From assembly GCF_001708185.1 (NCBI RefSeq), contig NZ_MDDN01000002.1, positions 434,001-498,000 on the forward strand: a stretch of 64,000 nucleotides of DNA. Reading direction: 5' to 3'. A model generated the notes under the pieces. The model searched no databases, had not been told where the DNA came from, and saw nothing but the letters and a program-made list of their open reading frames with translations. Within the stretch, counting starts at the first letter, position 1; the number at the start of each line of letters is the position of its first letter. This DNA comes from Lysinibacillus xylanilyticus. Lineage in GTDB: Bacteria; Bacillota; Bacilli; Bacillales_A; Planococcaceae. Positions 16,288 through 23,701 of the stretch are shown here, one piece after another. The position numbers were made by a program, and so were the translations under genes.

Positions 16288-17293
16288 TAGTATCATCCTT
16301 TATGAAAAATGACTGATCAAACTCCTCTTTATCAACCAAAGGATTTTTATGCAATATTATACTTTCCATTCCATTAAATATATCATCTAAATTAGGAATA
16401 CCATTTCCATTAATTTGTACTTCTATATCAAATTCTCTAGTAATTGAATCTGGTGTAATTTTCTTTGTAGCTCCTGATTTAGTTACACCCTCTATTGCAT
16501 AATCATCATATTTTTGAATTTCCATCATTCTGTTAAAATATTTTTCAAATGTTTTCACCATGCCATTTGGTGATTTATTTTTTATCTTCATTTCGATGTC
16601 ATATTCATCTATCTCATGATCGTTTAGTTCTTCTTCTAATTTCTGAATTACGTCGTTATTAACTTGTTTATTTTCTGAGGAATTAATATATAATATTCCA
16701 CTTTTTATAGTTTTAAATTCATTTAGTTTTTCAATAAAATCAATTGGAGGCAAAGAATTAATTGCATAAAATCCTCTTTTATATAAAGATGCTTTATTAG
16801 CAAAATTTTCTCTATTAAATTCCTCTATATAAGGGAAAATAAGCTGTCTATGCGAATATAAAAATGATTTCAAAACAGATCTTGAAAATACATGATTTTG
16901 TTTATCCTCCTGTACAAGCAAAAGACCTTTTTTCTTATCAAGAGTAAAATGAATTTCACTTTTCACTCCTTCGTAGTGTTCAATAGTATTCATTTCCTCT
17001 TGAGTCTCGATATTTATTGTAGTTTTAGGAATACCATGTCTTGCAGTTGTAAATATCCCTTCCATCATATTAACATTATTAGATTGCTTGTATTCTACTA
17101 GATTTAATGTAACTTCATCATTTTTATATTTTCTTTTATCTAAATCAATTAACAGAATTGAATTAAAAAACAAATCCATTAATTCATGATTGTAATAAAA
17201 ACCATGTTTTAAAGTATCATTTAACGTTATATCATTTGATATTTCAAAACCTTTAATTTTCATTCTTGTCTTTTTACCTTTTTGAGTAGCCAT
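16202..17293 (-). CDS. Cytosolic accessory protein, first gene of a RexAB-like pair
   Basis: 363 residues, no membrane helix, starting MATQKGKKTRMKIKGFEI behind AAAGGGGAATG. It contains HGFYYNHELMDLFFNSILLI near residue 30, a KKKGLLLVQEDKQNHVFSRS strand pair near 135, and a long mixed-charge C-terminus. I recognise no named domain. It lacks features I would expect of Kiwa KwaB, so I do not call it that. Its order and size relative to the overlapping membrane gene downstream resemble RexA-RexB. Exclusion or abortive infection is a hypothesis. It is clearly more AT-rich than the structural genes, suggesting recent gain. Confidence 0.6.
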   Translation of the reverse strand: MATQKGKKTRMKIKGFEISNDITLNDTLKHGFYYNHELMDLFFNSILLIDLDKRKYKNDEVTLNLVEYKQSNNVNMMEGIFTTARHGIPKTTINIETQEEMNTIEHYEGVKSEIHFTLDKKKGLLLVQEDKQNHVFSRSVLKSFLYSHRQLIFPYIEEFNRENFANKASLYKRGFYAINSLPPIDFIEKLNEFKTIKSGILYINSSENKQVNNDVIQKLEEELNDHEIDEYDIEMKIKNKSPNGMVKTFEKYFNRMMEIQKYDDYAIEGVTKSGATKKITPDSITREFDIEVQINGNGIPNLDDIFNGMESIILHKNPLVDKEEFDQSFFIKDDTNVQKKIQEIANAINKTEETQEEERAGAK

Positions 17294-17739
17294 TCTTTCA
17301 TTCCCCTTTAATTATATGAATTTACCACTAAAATCATACATTATTTGGGTATAACAGTAAATACATAGACACAAAAGGAACATTTGTTCTCTTTATATTA
17401 GCTCATTTTATCTACAAATTCAACCAAAAAACACCAAACTCTTTAAAGGGGATTAAAAGATTTTGGTGTTTTATTTTTAGCCTTTTATAATAATTAAGAT
17501 ACCTAATCTCTTAAAAATATGGGCCGGCCATGTATGTCATGCTCCGAATAAATTTATGGAGCGCTGGTCGGTCGTCGGTCTGTCTTTCCCTAATAATTAA
17601 GATTTTAGAAATACCAATGCAGGAAAACCTTACCGCGCCGTCCTTCCTCACATGATACATTATAGGTTTATTTCCTATCAAACTTACGACATATTCGGCA
17701 TATCGGACATTTAAAGTTATAATATGCTATTGTACATTG
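17294..17739. other. 446-base noncoding gap with a terminator and a GC-rich patch
   Basis: No credible ORF. A bidirectional terminator (AAACACCAAA 17429-17438 with its complement 17462-17471) lies near the middle. At 17521-17580 a GC-rich patch in otherwise AT-rich DNA contains GGGCCGGCC, a GCTCC/GGAGC hairpin and a GGTCGGTCGTCGGTCTGTC stretch. The rest holds nothing I can assign. Confidence 0.5.
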
Positions 17740-18387
17740 TCATTCATATATAATAGTCGGCTGTGGTTTACCCTTTTTCGAAACAGTAATGGAAGCTCCT
17801 ATTTCTGAATTTCCGGAAGAAACCGGTGATATTTGCTTTGCTGGATATGAAATACCATTTACTCTTACTTCCTTAATAAATATATCCTTATCTTGGTCTT
17901 TAAACTTCTCATTAACTTTTTTAGCTTCTTCTTTCAACTCCTGAACTTCGGCAACTTCTGAAGGTATATTTTCAATTTTCGATGTCAAAGAACTCATTTG
18001 ACTAGCCATTTCTTTATGACTTTCACCTAATTCATTAACTATCTCCATTAATTGAGTAATTGTATTTACACTTTGCTCATTATATCGCTCAAGCACTTCT
18101 TCAATTTGGACACTTACTGTCTGTAAATTTTCTACACTATTCTTCACATCAAATATATTACTTCTTTGACCAGCAACATCGATTAAAGTAATCACAATGG
18201 CAATAACTGCTAATAAGATTGACGTTAATGTAGCAGCAAAATTCAAATGTGAGCCTGCTTTTATTGATTCCCCAAAAATATATGACAATAATAGTACTAT
18301 CAATCCTCCAGTAATTATTCCTAAATATATTAAATGTAGAGCGTCAACCTGTTTTCTCCCATTCTTTTTTTTCTCTTGTTTTTCCAT
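17740..18387 (-). CDS. Two-helix membrane protein with coiled coil
   Basis: 215 residues from the ATG at 18387, chosen because GGAGGTAATAGGATT precedes it. A short basic N-terminus leads into two membrane helices (about residues 15-37 and 50-70), then a coiled coil (residues 75-155, containing VENLQTVSVQIEEVLERYNE) and a small C-terminal part (IKEVRVNGISYPAKQ). I recognise no family. It stands alone upstream of the RexAB-like pair. Its topology is similar to the 14466 gene, so this block carries at least three membrane-associated accessory proteins. Confidence 0.6.
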   Translation of the reverse strand: MEKQEKKKNGRKQVDALHLIYLGIITGGLIVLLLSYIFGESIKAGSHLNFAATLTSILLAVIAIVITLIDVAGQRSNIFDVKNSVENLQTVSVQIEEVLERYNEQSVNTITQLMEIVNELGESHKEMASQMSSLTSKIENIPSEVAEVQELKEEAKKVNEKFKDQDKDIFIKEVRVNGISYPAKQISPVSSGNSEIGASITVSKKGKPQPTIIYE

Positions 18388-18458
18388 AATCCTATTACCT
18401 CCGAAATCGTAATTCCTAATATTATACAATACAAGAAACTATTTTCGTATAAAAATAA

Positions 18459-18490
18459 AATCGCACCCCATAGGTTATTGGGATGCGATT
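18459..18490 (-). terminator. Intrinsic terminator after the late regulator
   Basis: Reading leftward, AATCGCATCCC pairs with GGGGTGCGATT and is followed by TTATTTTTA. It lies six bases past the ArpU-like stop and isolates that gene from the accessory block. Confidence 0.8.
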
Positions 18491-18495
18491 ATTTC

Positions 18496-18957
18496 TTAAG
18501 AAACCTTATTACATGTAGAATCCATTATTTCTAACATTTGATCCACTATAGAATCTTTGATGCGTCTAATATGTCGTTCCGAAAGTTTCATATGATTTCC
18601 AATCCAAGCAAAGCTTTTTCCTTCTAACATCCAATGTAGAATCTCTATATCACGAGGTTTTGTAATATATTTCATACGATTTTGAATTTCCTTGACCTTA
18701 CGCTTGTAATCCAAAATAATACGTGTTGAATAAATTTCTCGACGTATTACATCATTAAAAACTGGATCACTATTACTCCCTTGTCCTTTCGGCATGCCAG
18801 CTTCCTCTCCGTATTGAGCTGTTGCCGACTTAATACCATTGTCTCCCATCTTTGTTACTGCATCTCTATGGATCTCGAGTGTACTCAACATCCAACGATA
18901 ATCCTTTAAAGCTTGTTCGATTTGTTCTTTATTCATTTCTTTTTGCCCTTTTAACAT
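18496..18957 (-). CDS. ArpU/sigma-70 region 4-like late transcription regulator
   Basis: 153 residues. The N-terminal half has YRWMLSTLEIHRDAVTKMG and a GSNSDPVFNDVIRRE segment. The C-terminal third (ITKPRDIEILHWMLEGKSFAWIGNHM then SERHIRRIKDSI) is a helix-turn-helix of the ArpU/RinA/Xpf kind that switches on the late operon. AGGAGGGCAAACCT precedes the ATG at 18957. Its position at the end of the replication genes, upstream of the packaging operon, is the usual one for a late activator. Confidence 0.8.
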   Translation of the reverse strand: MLKGQKEMNKEQIEQALKDYRWMLSTLEIHRDAVTKMGDNGIKSATAQYGEEAGMPKGQGSNSDPVFNDVIRREIYSTRIILDYKRKVKEIQNRMKYITKPRDIEILHWMLEGKSFAWIGNHMKLSERHIRRIKDSIVDQMLEIMDSTCNKVS

Positions 18958-18977
18958 AGGTTTGCCCTCCTACGGTG

Positions 18978-19056
18978 TGTTATAATAATTTTGAGAAACC
19001 TCAAAGGGCATGACCAATTCTGAGCTGTAGCGTCTGAACACGCTGCGGCTTTTTCT
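18978..19056 (+). ncRNA. Candidate short rightward RNA with its own terminator
   Basis: An extended -10, TGTTATAAT (18978-18986), is followed by a TTTGAG-AAAC-CTCAAA hairpin (18990-19005) and, 18 bases on, a nine-pair terminator stem (19024-19032 with 19041-19049) leading into five T. The predicted RNA is about 60 nucleotides and could encode at most a six-residue peptide. It runs against the early operon, just ahead of a rightward small-peptide gene. No -35 is evident. Confidence 0.45.
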
Positions 19057-19077
19057 TTTCCGAATCTGTTTGTATGC

Positions 19078-19259
19078 TATAATTTGGTTAAAAAGGAAGT
19101 AGGCAAAATATGTTCGATTTTTCATTTATGTTTGAAAGTATAGCTAATATCATTTCTATCTCTTGGAATGTAGTTGTTTTACCATATAAATTAGCCTGGA
19201 TAATTATTGTCTTAGTTGTTCTTGCTTGGATTCTTTCAAAGAAACCTAGATCTAACTAA
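19078..19259 (+). CDS. 49-residue single-helix membrane peptide with own promoter
   Basis: The ATG at 19110 follows AAGGAAGTAGGCAAAAT; the frame ends at 19259 (the feature start includes an extended -10, TGC-TATAAT, at 19075-19083). The peptide starts MFDFSFMFESIANIISISWN, has a hydrophobic stretch of about 20 (AWIIIVLVVLAWIL) and ends SKKPRSN. A hydrophobic helix with a basic tail is the form of type I toxin peptides and of small regulatory membrane peptides. A terminator follows, so it is a complete monocistronic gene oriented against its neighbours. Function unknown. Confidence 0.6.
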
Positions 19260-19265
19260 TCCTTA

Positions 19266-19299
19266 AAGTTTGGTAGGTTTATTCCCACCAAACTTTTTT
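19266..19299 (+). terminator. Terminator of the membrane peptide gene
   Basis: AAGTTTGGT (19266-19274) pairs perfectly with ACCAAACTT (19287-19295), extended by GG/CC inside, and is followed by further T on the + strand. Confidence 0.85.
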
Positions 19300-19347
19300 G
19301 TTATATGCTCTGAGTTGTTTAACTTCCTTGCGTACTGTATTCATGCG

Positions 19348-19856
19348 TCATACCTCCAACGCATCCAAGTAATGCAACGTATACCCATCCTTTGACTTAA
19401 CCTCAATACACTCGTTTTCAAAAGTTTCCCAAGCAATAGATTTTCTACCACCATTTTCACGCGTCTCCCAAGCCTCTCTTAGCGTTTCAAACGGAAGTAA
19501 GTAGTATTTGTCGTGAAGTTTGAAATAAACGATAAGGAAAGCAATAGCACCTTTTCTGTGCCATGATTTTAATAGCTCGTATTGGTGTGTATGGATGCTA
19601 TCTAGAGGTAAATTTGTAATACCCGTTTCCTTGGCATCGAATATAATCGCTTTGCCTTTATATACGCCTGAATAGTCGACCCAAGTTGCTTTCTCTAGAT
19701 GCCCAGTGATTCGGTTTCCTGTGTTATTTAAAATCTTTACTGGCGTAGGTATTTTCCGTACATCTGCTACACCTGTATTCCGATATTTGTTGTTTGCCAT
19801 GTCGATAATATGTTCGAGATACCGCGATTGGCGTATGATTTATTTTTTACTGCCAT
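19348..19856 (-). pseudogene. recU: recU Holliday junction resolvase, frameshifted near its start
   Basis: The long frame (19348-19800) has RecU features: VRKIPTPVKIL, WVDYSGVYKGKAIIFDAKET (with the D-x-K catalytic pair) and later LLKSWHRKGAIAFLIVYF. Its own ATG at 19800 has no ribosome site. Just upstream, an ATG at 19856 follows GGAGGGCAATC and encodes MAVKNKSYANRGI, the conserved RecU N-terminus, then runs out of frame. Restoring one base near 19816-19818 would give NRG-I-x-EHIIDMANNKYRNTGV, joining the two. I conclude that the gene carries a one-base deletion or the sequence has an error. Catalytic residues lie in the intact part. Confidence 0.8.
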
Positions 19857-19965
19857 GATTGCCCTCCAGCTAACGCTCTTAGAAGTCTGCTGATAAAACA
19901 ACCTAACGCCGTTCTACCAGCAGCGTGTAATTAATCCTCAATCATATAGTTGATTAATAAATTTC

Positions 19966-20472
19966 TCAGAACGGTAAATCATCCTGATTAACCTCAATCG
20001 GTCCCTTACTATTTGCAAACGGATCTTCATTACCTTTTGTATAATTTGGCTGGTTGTTATTACCGCCATATCGCCCTTGTGAACCGCCTTGATACGTTCC
20101 ACCTGTATTTGTCCTAGATTCGTAGTTTGAAGTGCTCTGTGAGCCTACTGTACCGTTCTTTGGCTCTAAAAACTGAATGCTGTCGGCTACTACATCTGTA
20201 GTGTAAACGCGTTTGCCATCCTGCCCTTCATAGCTGCCTGTTTGGATTCGCCCTTCCAAACCTATTAAATTGCCTTTCTTCATGAAGTTTGCTAGATTCT
20301 CAGCTTGTTTGCGCCATGCAACGCAGCTAATGAAGTCTGCTTGTTGCTCACCTTCGTTTTTAAATGGTCTGTTGACTGCCACTCGAAACTTACATGAGGC
20401 GATACCATTTGGTGTATATCGTAACTCTGGATCAGCTACTAAACGGCCAATTAAAACGACACGATTTATCAA
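19966..20472 (-). CDS. ssb: Single-stranded DNA-binding protein
   Basis: 168 residues. The OB-fold begins MINRVVLIGRLVADPELRYT, with FRVAVNRPF, FISCVAWRKQAENLANFMKK and GLEGRIQTGSYEG motifs. A Gly/Gln/Asn-rich linker (120-155) leads to the acidic tip NQDDLPF, the docking tail for recombination and repair partners. It belongs to the phage replication-recombination module beside recU and the DnaD-like gene. Confidence 0.95.
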   Translation of the reverse strand: MINRVVLIGRLVADPELRYTPNGIASCKFRVAVNRPFKNEGEQQADFISCVAWRKQAENLANFMKKGNLIGLEGRIQTGSYEGQDGKRVYTTDVVADSIQFLEPKNGTVGSQSTSNYESRTNTGGTYQGGSQGRYGGNNNQPNYTKGNEDPFANSKGPIEVNQDDLPF

Positions 20473-20504
20473 TTTAAAACCTCTTTTCTTTTAGCAATTC
20501 CTGC

Positions 20505-20579
20505 TTATACATTGTTTTCTAAGTATCTGAGAACTTCCTCTAACATGTTATCTGGAGTAACTTCCAACTTTTCAGCCAT
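20505..20579 (-). CDS. 24-residue small ORF
   Basis: The ATG at 20579 overlaps the last codons of the replication gene in another frame, preceded by GGAGAG eight bases upstream. The peptide is MAEKLEVTPDNMLEEVLRYL plus four residues, acidic and helical. Coupling to the upstream gene and the good ribosome site favour translation. I recognise no family. Confidence 0.45.
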   Translation of the reverse strand: MAEKLEVTPDNMLEEVLRYLENNV

Positions 20580-21621
20580 TACTCACACTCTCCTTTTTCC
20601 CAAGCATATCTAAAACCTTTTGTCTCTCAGCCTCAAAATCTATAGTATTGCTATTAGATTCAGTAACTGGTGTAGGATCTTCTTCATTACGTTTGTTGAA
20701 CCACTCTGGAACTACTTCTGTTCGACCCTTAGGCTTTTGATAAGAGGATTGATTAGACTGTTGTCGCTTGTTTTTCTCCCTCTCTTCCTTAGCCTTTAGT
20801 TGCTCAACATTCGTTATAAAATCCTTTCTCCAATTCGCTAATATTCGTTCTGTATACTGCATTGGTTTATTCGGTTGTTGAAGTGCTGTGATTTTCATAG
20901 CTTCATAAACAAGTGCTGGATCATTTTCACGAGTCATGTGTTCAATGCATTCACAAATGTAACCAGATGCTCTTTGAATGTTTTTATCATAGAATTTTGT
21001 TAAGAATGTTAATTGTTCCTCAGTGACAGACGACTTACCGACCTCCCTGTCTGTTGTTTGTTTTTCTTTTTTATTTTCTTTTTCTTTTTCTTTTTCTTTT
21101 TCTTTTTCTTTTTGTCCACGTATCGTTGACGTATCGTAAGAACCCGCATCATTACTGGATTCTCCATTTTCTGACGTAACGTTATGCGTATCGTGTGACG
21201 TATCGTAGTACGACTCGTAGACGATACGTACAGAATCGTTCGAGATTCCTTCGCCTACCCATTGAATCAATGAAGTATCTTTCACTTCTTTTAGTTCTGA
21301 TTTCACACAATCTAGAATCGGTTTGCCTCCGCGATTCAGATTGTATTTGCCCCAGTTTTTAATAGCTATTTCACGAGTTTCTTCATTGTATTTAATAATC
21401 TTGTGGTGGTCTCTGAAGCGTTGTAGTAATGCACCAGCGCTTTCCATTGAGTAGCCCATATCGAAAGCTATTTGCTTTTTAGTAATTTGATAGATTCCAA
21501 TTTGTGTCGTACTTTCATTTGTCAGCAAATACAGGAAGAAGTACTTGTCCTCTGCTGTCATTTCCTCAACCACACGAGGATCGTTCCAAAAAGTTGTGTA
21601 GACGTATCTGTATTTAGCCAT
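20572..21621 (-). CDS. DnaD-like phage replication initiation protein
   Basis: 349 residues from the ATG of MAKYRYVYTTFWNDPRV at 21621; an upstream ATG at 21648 lies within the GGAGAGG ribosome region and is unlikely. The N-terminal winged-helix domain (to about residue 115) is followed by a low-complexity linker including a Lys-Glu repeat (about 170-185) and a DnaD-type C-terminal domain (FYDKNIQRASGYICECIEH, then YTERILANWRKDFITNVEQL). Such proteins open the phage origin and load helicase. No DnaC-like loader follows. The linker DNA contains an iteron cluster, so the origin probably lies inside the gene. Confidence 0.8.
   Translation of the reverse strand: MAKYRYVYTTFWNDPRVVEEMTAEDKYFFLYLLTNESTTQIGIYQITKKQIAFDMGYSMESAGALLQRFRDHHKIIKYNEETREIAIKNWGKYNLNRGGKPILDCVKSELKEVKDTSLIQWVGEGISNDSVRIVYESYYDTSHDTHNVTSENGESSNDAGSYDTSTIRGQKEKEKEKEKEKENKKEKQTTDREVGKSSVTEEQLTFLTKFYDKNIQRASGYICECIEHMTRENDPALVYEAMKITALQQPNKPMQYTERILANWRKDFITNVEQLKAKEEREKNKRQQSNQSSYQKPKGRTEVVPEWFNKRNEEDPTPVTESNSNTIDFEAERQKVLDMLGKKESVSNG
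21076..21113. repeat. Hexanucleotide TTTTTC microsatellite
   Basis: About six near-perfect copies of CTTTTT in tandem. Read leftward they encode an alternating Lys-Glu stretch in the linker of the replication protein. It lies immediately beside the iterons and would be an easily melted A/T-rich tract. Confidence 0.75.
21118..21229. other. Iteron cluster, probable phage replication origin
   Basis: The 9-mer ACGTATCGT occurs at 21118-21126, 21129-21137 and 21198-21206, with a one-mismatch copy at 21186-21194 and an exact inverted copy (ACGATACGT) at 21221-21229. All lie in the linker-coding part of the DnaD-like gene, next to an A/T tract. Repeats inside a replication initiator gene are a common form of phage origin. 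Confidence 0.7.
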
Positions 21622-21675
21622 TTGCCCTCGCCTCTCCTTATGTCGCAATATTCAAATTTTCAATCATGAATTTAT

Positions 21676-21849
21676 TCATAAAAAACCTTCAAACCTCTCA
21701 CAAACCGCGAAACTACCACTCACTTTGATAATTCGATAGTTTGGATACCTAGTCATGTATTGCAGCACTAAGTGTCTTGTTTCGTCGTTATCCTTCGCCT
21801 GCTCAAATATCCAAGCAGGCAAAAGGACTTTGTGTGGTACGTTATTCAT
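21676..21849 (-). CDS. 57-residue hypothetical early protein
   Basis: The ATG at 21849 directly follows the TAG of the ERF gene. The product starts MNNVPHKVLLPAWIFEQAKD and has NYRIIKVSGSFAVCERF near its end. It stands between annealase and replication genes and shares their direction with no gap, which supports expression. No known domain. A further ATGA overlap at its end could open a 13-codon frame, which I do not call. Confidence 0.6.
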   Translation of the reverse strand: MNNVPHKVLLPAWIFEQAKDNDETRHLVLQYMTRYPNYRIIKVSGSFAVCERFEGFL

Positions 21850-22497
21850 CTACACAGCCTTTGGTTGTAATTGATTAATAAAATCAATCAGTTGGCTTGC
21901 TTGAGTTTTTGTCAGTGATTTGTTTTCAACGTTTGCTGGAATGTTAAATGATTGTTTCGCATAATCAGTTACTTGAGAAACATCAGTGTTTGTACGCTTC
22001 GCTGCTGTACTGATAGATGAATTTAGAGCTTTCAACTGTGCATCAGATATCAAGTTATTGTTTTGTCCACCTTGCTGTTTAGGCTGTGAATTCTGATTAG
22101 GAATTTGAGCACCGTTGCCATCATCATCCTCATCGCTTGTGATTCCGAATATCGCCGACAACGAATAGCGTTTTAAGTAAGTAATAACTGATCCTGCACC
22201 CTGTGCATCTTGTTTAGCTGGTGTAGCGAAAATCGGTTCTGATTCAATCCACTCACCTGATTCATGCATAAGTAATGTTGTTACACCTACACGTCCATTA
22301 GCATCATTTAAAGGGAATTGAATGAATGATAAGCCGAATTCTCCTGAAGTCTCTGTAATAGCCTCAACAACGCTTTCTAGTGGTACATATTTGGATTTGA
22401 AGAAAGGGTTGTTTTTGTCTTTAAGAGGCTGTTTAACCTTGGACTGAAACTGCGATAAAGATTTAGCTAATGCTGCAATTGATTCTGATTTTTTCAT
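21850..22497 (-). CDS. erf: ERF-family single-strand annealing protein
   Basis: 215 residues. KDKNNPFFKSKYVPLESVVEA near residue 25, LSFIQFPLNDANGRVGVTTLL, and GAGSVITYLKRYSLSAIFGI followed by DEDDDGN are the ERF recombinase signature. A linker rich in Gln and Asn then leads to a helical C-terminus. ERF proteins anneal complementary single strands during phage recombination. The start overlaps the stop of the Gam-like gene by one base. No partner exonuclease is visible nearby. Confidence 0.9.
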   Translation of the reverse strand: MKKSESIAALAKSLSQFQSKVKQPLKDKNNPFFKSKYVPLESVVEAITETSGEFGLSFIQFPLNDANGRVGVTTLLMHESGEWIESEPIFATPAKQDAQGAGSVITYLKRYSLSAIFGITSDEDDDGNGAQIPNQNSQPKQQGGQNNNLISDAQLKALNSSISTAAKRTNTDVSQVTDYAKQSFNIPANVENKSLTKTQASQLIDFINQLQPKAV

Positions 22498-23063
22498 TAG
22501 TCATCCACCTCCACTTTGAATGTTGTTGTTCGTGGTTTTACTATTACCCCTGGTACAGCTTGTCCATCTGCATCTACAACAATTTGTTCTTCACCATGTT
22601 GCACAACTTTAAGCGTTTTTTTGAGTTCGCCCCACTGCAATTTTCGAGAAGTACTTACTTCTACATAAGGTAATTGGTTAGCCACTACATAATTGAATAA
22701 CTCTTCATCATCTAACCTTTCTGGCTGTGCTTCATTTGTAATGGATCGCACTCTACCGTATGGAGTAACAATGCTTTTTTGTTCAGAATCGTTAGCTAGA
22801 ACTTGTGAATGATATTCAAATATTTTCTGTTCAAAGAAAGTAATATCACTCGCCAATCCTGCACTCACTTTTTTCTCCCAAGCATTAATGCGCTCTCGTT
22901 CTGCATCAGCTAATGATTTAATTTCATTCAATTTTGTATTGGCTGCATTGATTTTTCGTAATGCCCAATTCAGTCCATTAATATCTTTAATGACAATTAT
23001 CTGTTTTTCTTGTGGTTGCATTTCATAAAGTTCATGTAATTCTGTTTCCTGCAACAAGTTCAT
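22497..23063 (-). CDS. Gam-like host-nuclease inhibitor
   Basis: 188 residues. NGLNWALRKINAANTKLNEI followed by a long helix (LADAERERINAWEKKVSAGL) and then a SIVTPYGRVRSITNE segment with ERLDDEELFNYV match Mu Gam-like proteins: a helical hairpin that dimerises on double-stranded DNA ends, followed by a small C-terminal domain. Gam shields ends from host exonuclease. It is translationally coupled to the ERF annealase, the expected partner. Confidence 0.75.
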   Translation of the reverse strand: MNLLQETELHELYEMQPQEKQIIVIKDINGLNWALRKINAANTKLNEIKSLADAERERINAWEKKVSAGLASDITFFEQKIFEYHSQVLANDSEQKSIVTPYGRVRSITNEAQPERLDDEELFNYVVANQLPYVEVSTSRKLQWGELKKTLKVVQHGEEQIVVDADGQAVPGVIVKPRTTTFKVEVDD

Positions 23064-23093
23064 TAAAATGCCTCCTTTGATTTGTATTTATTA

Positions 23094-23136
23094 GGACCAT
23101 GCGTTATAATTTGAAAAATGATATTTGGCATGGTCC
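23094..23136. other. Perfect 9-bp hairpin in the leader of the Gam gene
   Basis: GGACCATGC (23094-23102) and GCATGGTCC (23128-23136) form a perfect stem around a 25-base AT-rich loop that contains a rightward GTTATAAT. It may be an operator or an RNA element between two leftward early genes. Confidence 0.4.
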
Positions 23137-23168
23137 TTACTTAATCCTTTCCGGTGCAACGGATTGGA

Positions 23169-23453
23169 TTATTTTTTTGTATGAGCAATGCCATAATGCT
23201 CCTCCACGTAAGCAATAACCTCTGAATCACTCATATCGTAAGTTGAATCATCCTTATATCCTGTAGCCAAGTAATCACTGATGTTGTCGATGTGTACGAT
23301 CGCATCACCAATCTCGAAATACACGTCACCAGAAGCTATGAAACTACCAAAATCATCGTGCATTTCAAAGCTTACAGTTGGCTCATAAGGTGCTGTTGGA
23401 TACTCAATGCGACCAAGTACCATTGGATTTTCTACTTCTAATAGAACATTCAC
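23169..23453 (-). CDS. Hypothetical early phage protein
   Basis: 94 residues, acidic and beta-rich (VSFEMHDDFGSFIASGDVYF, then IVHIDNISDYLATGY) with a helical C-terminus (DSEVIAYVEEHYG). It overlaps the upstream gene's stop by four bases. I recognise no domain. Context is the recombination-replication operon. Confidence 0.6.
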   Translation of the reverse strand: MNVLLEVENPMVLGRIEYPTAPYEPTVSFEMHDDFGSFIASGDVYFEIGDAIVHIDNISDYLATGYKDDSTYDMSDSEVIAYVEEHYGIAHTKK

Positions 23454-23659
23454 GCTATCGCCTCCTTTTGTTTTCGTAATACTTCCGCATAAGACTTTGT
23501 TACAAAGCTCAAGTAACGTACATTGTCCTCAACTGCCACTAAGGTGTAGATGATTCCAGTAAATTCACTGATGATGTCATACTCAGCAAAGCGTTCTTCA
23601 AACACTTCTGTATCTAGAAGGACCTCTTGCATTCTTGGCTTAAACGGTGCGATACTCAT
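23450..23659 (-). CDS. Hypothetical early phage protein
   Basis: 69 residues. EVFEERFAEYDIISEFTGII suggests a helix then a strand hairpin, ending VRYLSFVTKSYAEVLRKQK. No recognised domain. The AGAGGGTGAG ribosome site is good, and it is coupled to the next gene by a four-base overlap. About 290 noncoding bases with several hairpins lie upstream. Confidence 0.6.
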   Translation of the reverse strand: MSIAPFKPRMQEVLLDTEVFEERFAEYDIISEFTGIIYTLVAVEDNVRYLSFVTKSYAEVLRKQKEAIA

Positions 23660-23701
23660 GTTTTCTCACCCTCTTTCTGTATGTATTTGATGGAATCCCA
23701 T

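Noticed and set aside
15613-17293. Kiwa (KwaA/KwaB) defence pair
   Set aside because: Gene order is reversed and I see no DUF4868 features in the cytosolic protein, so only the RexAB-like architecture is noted.
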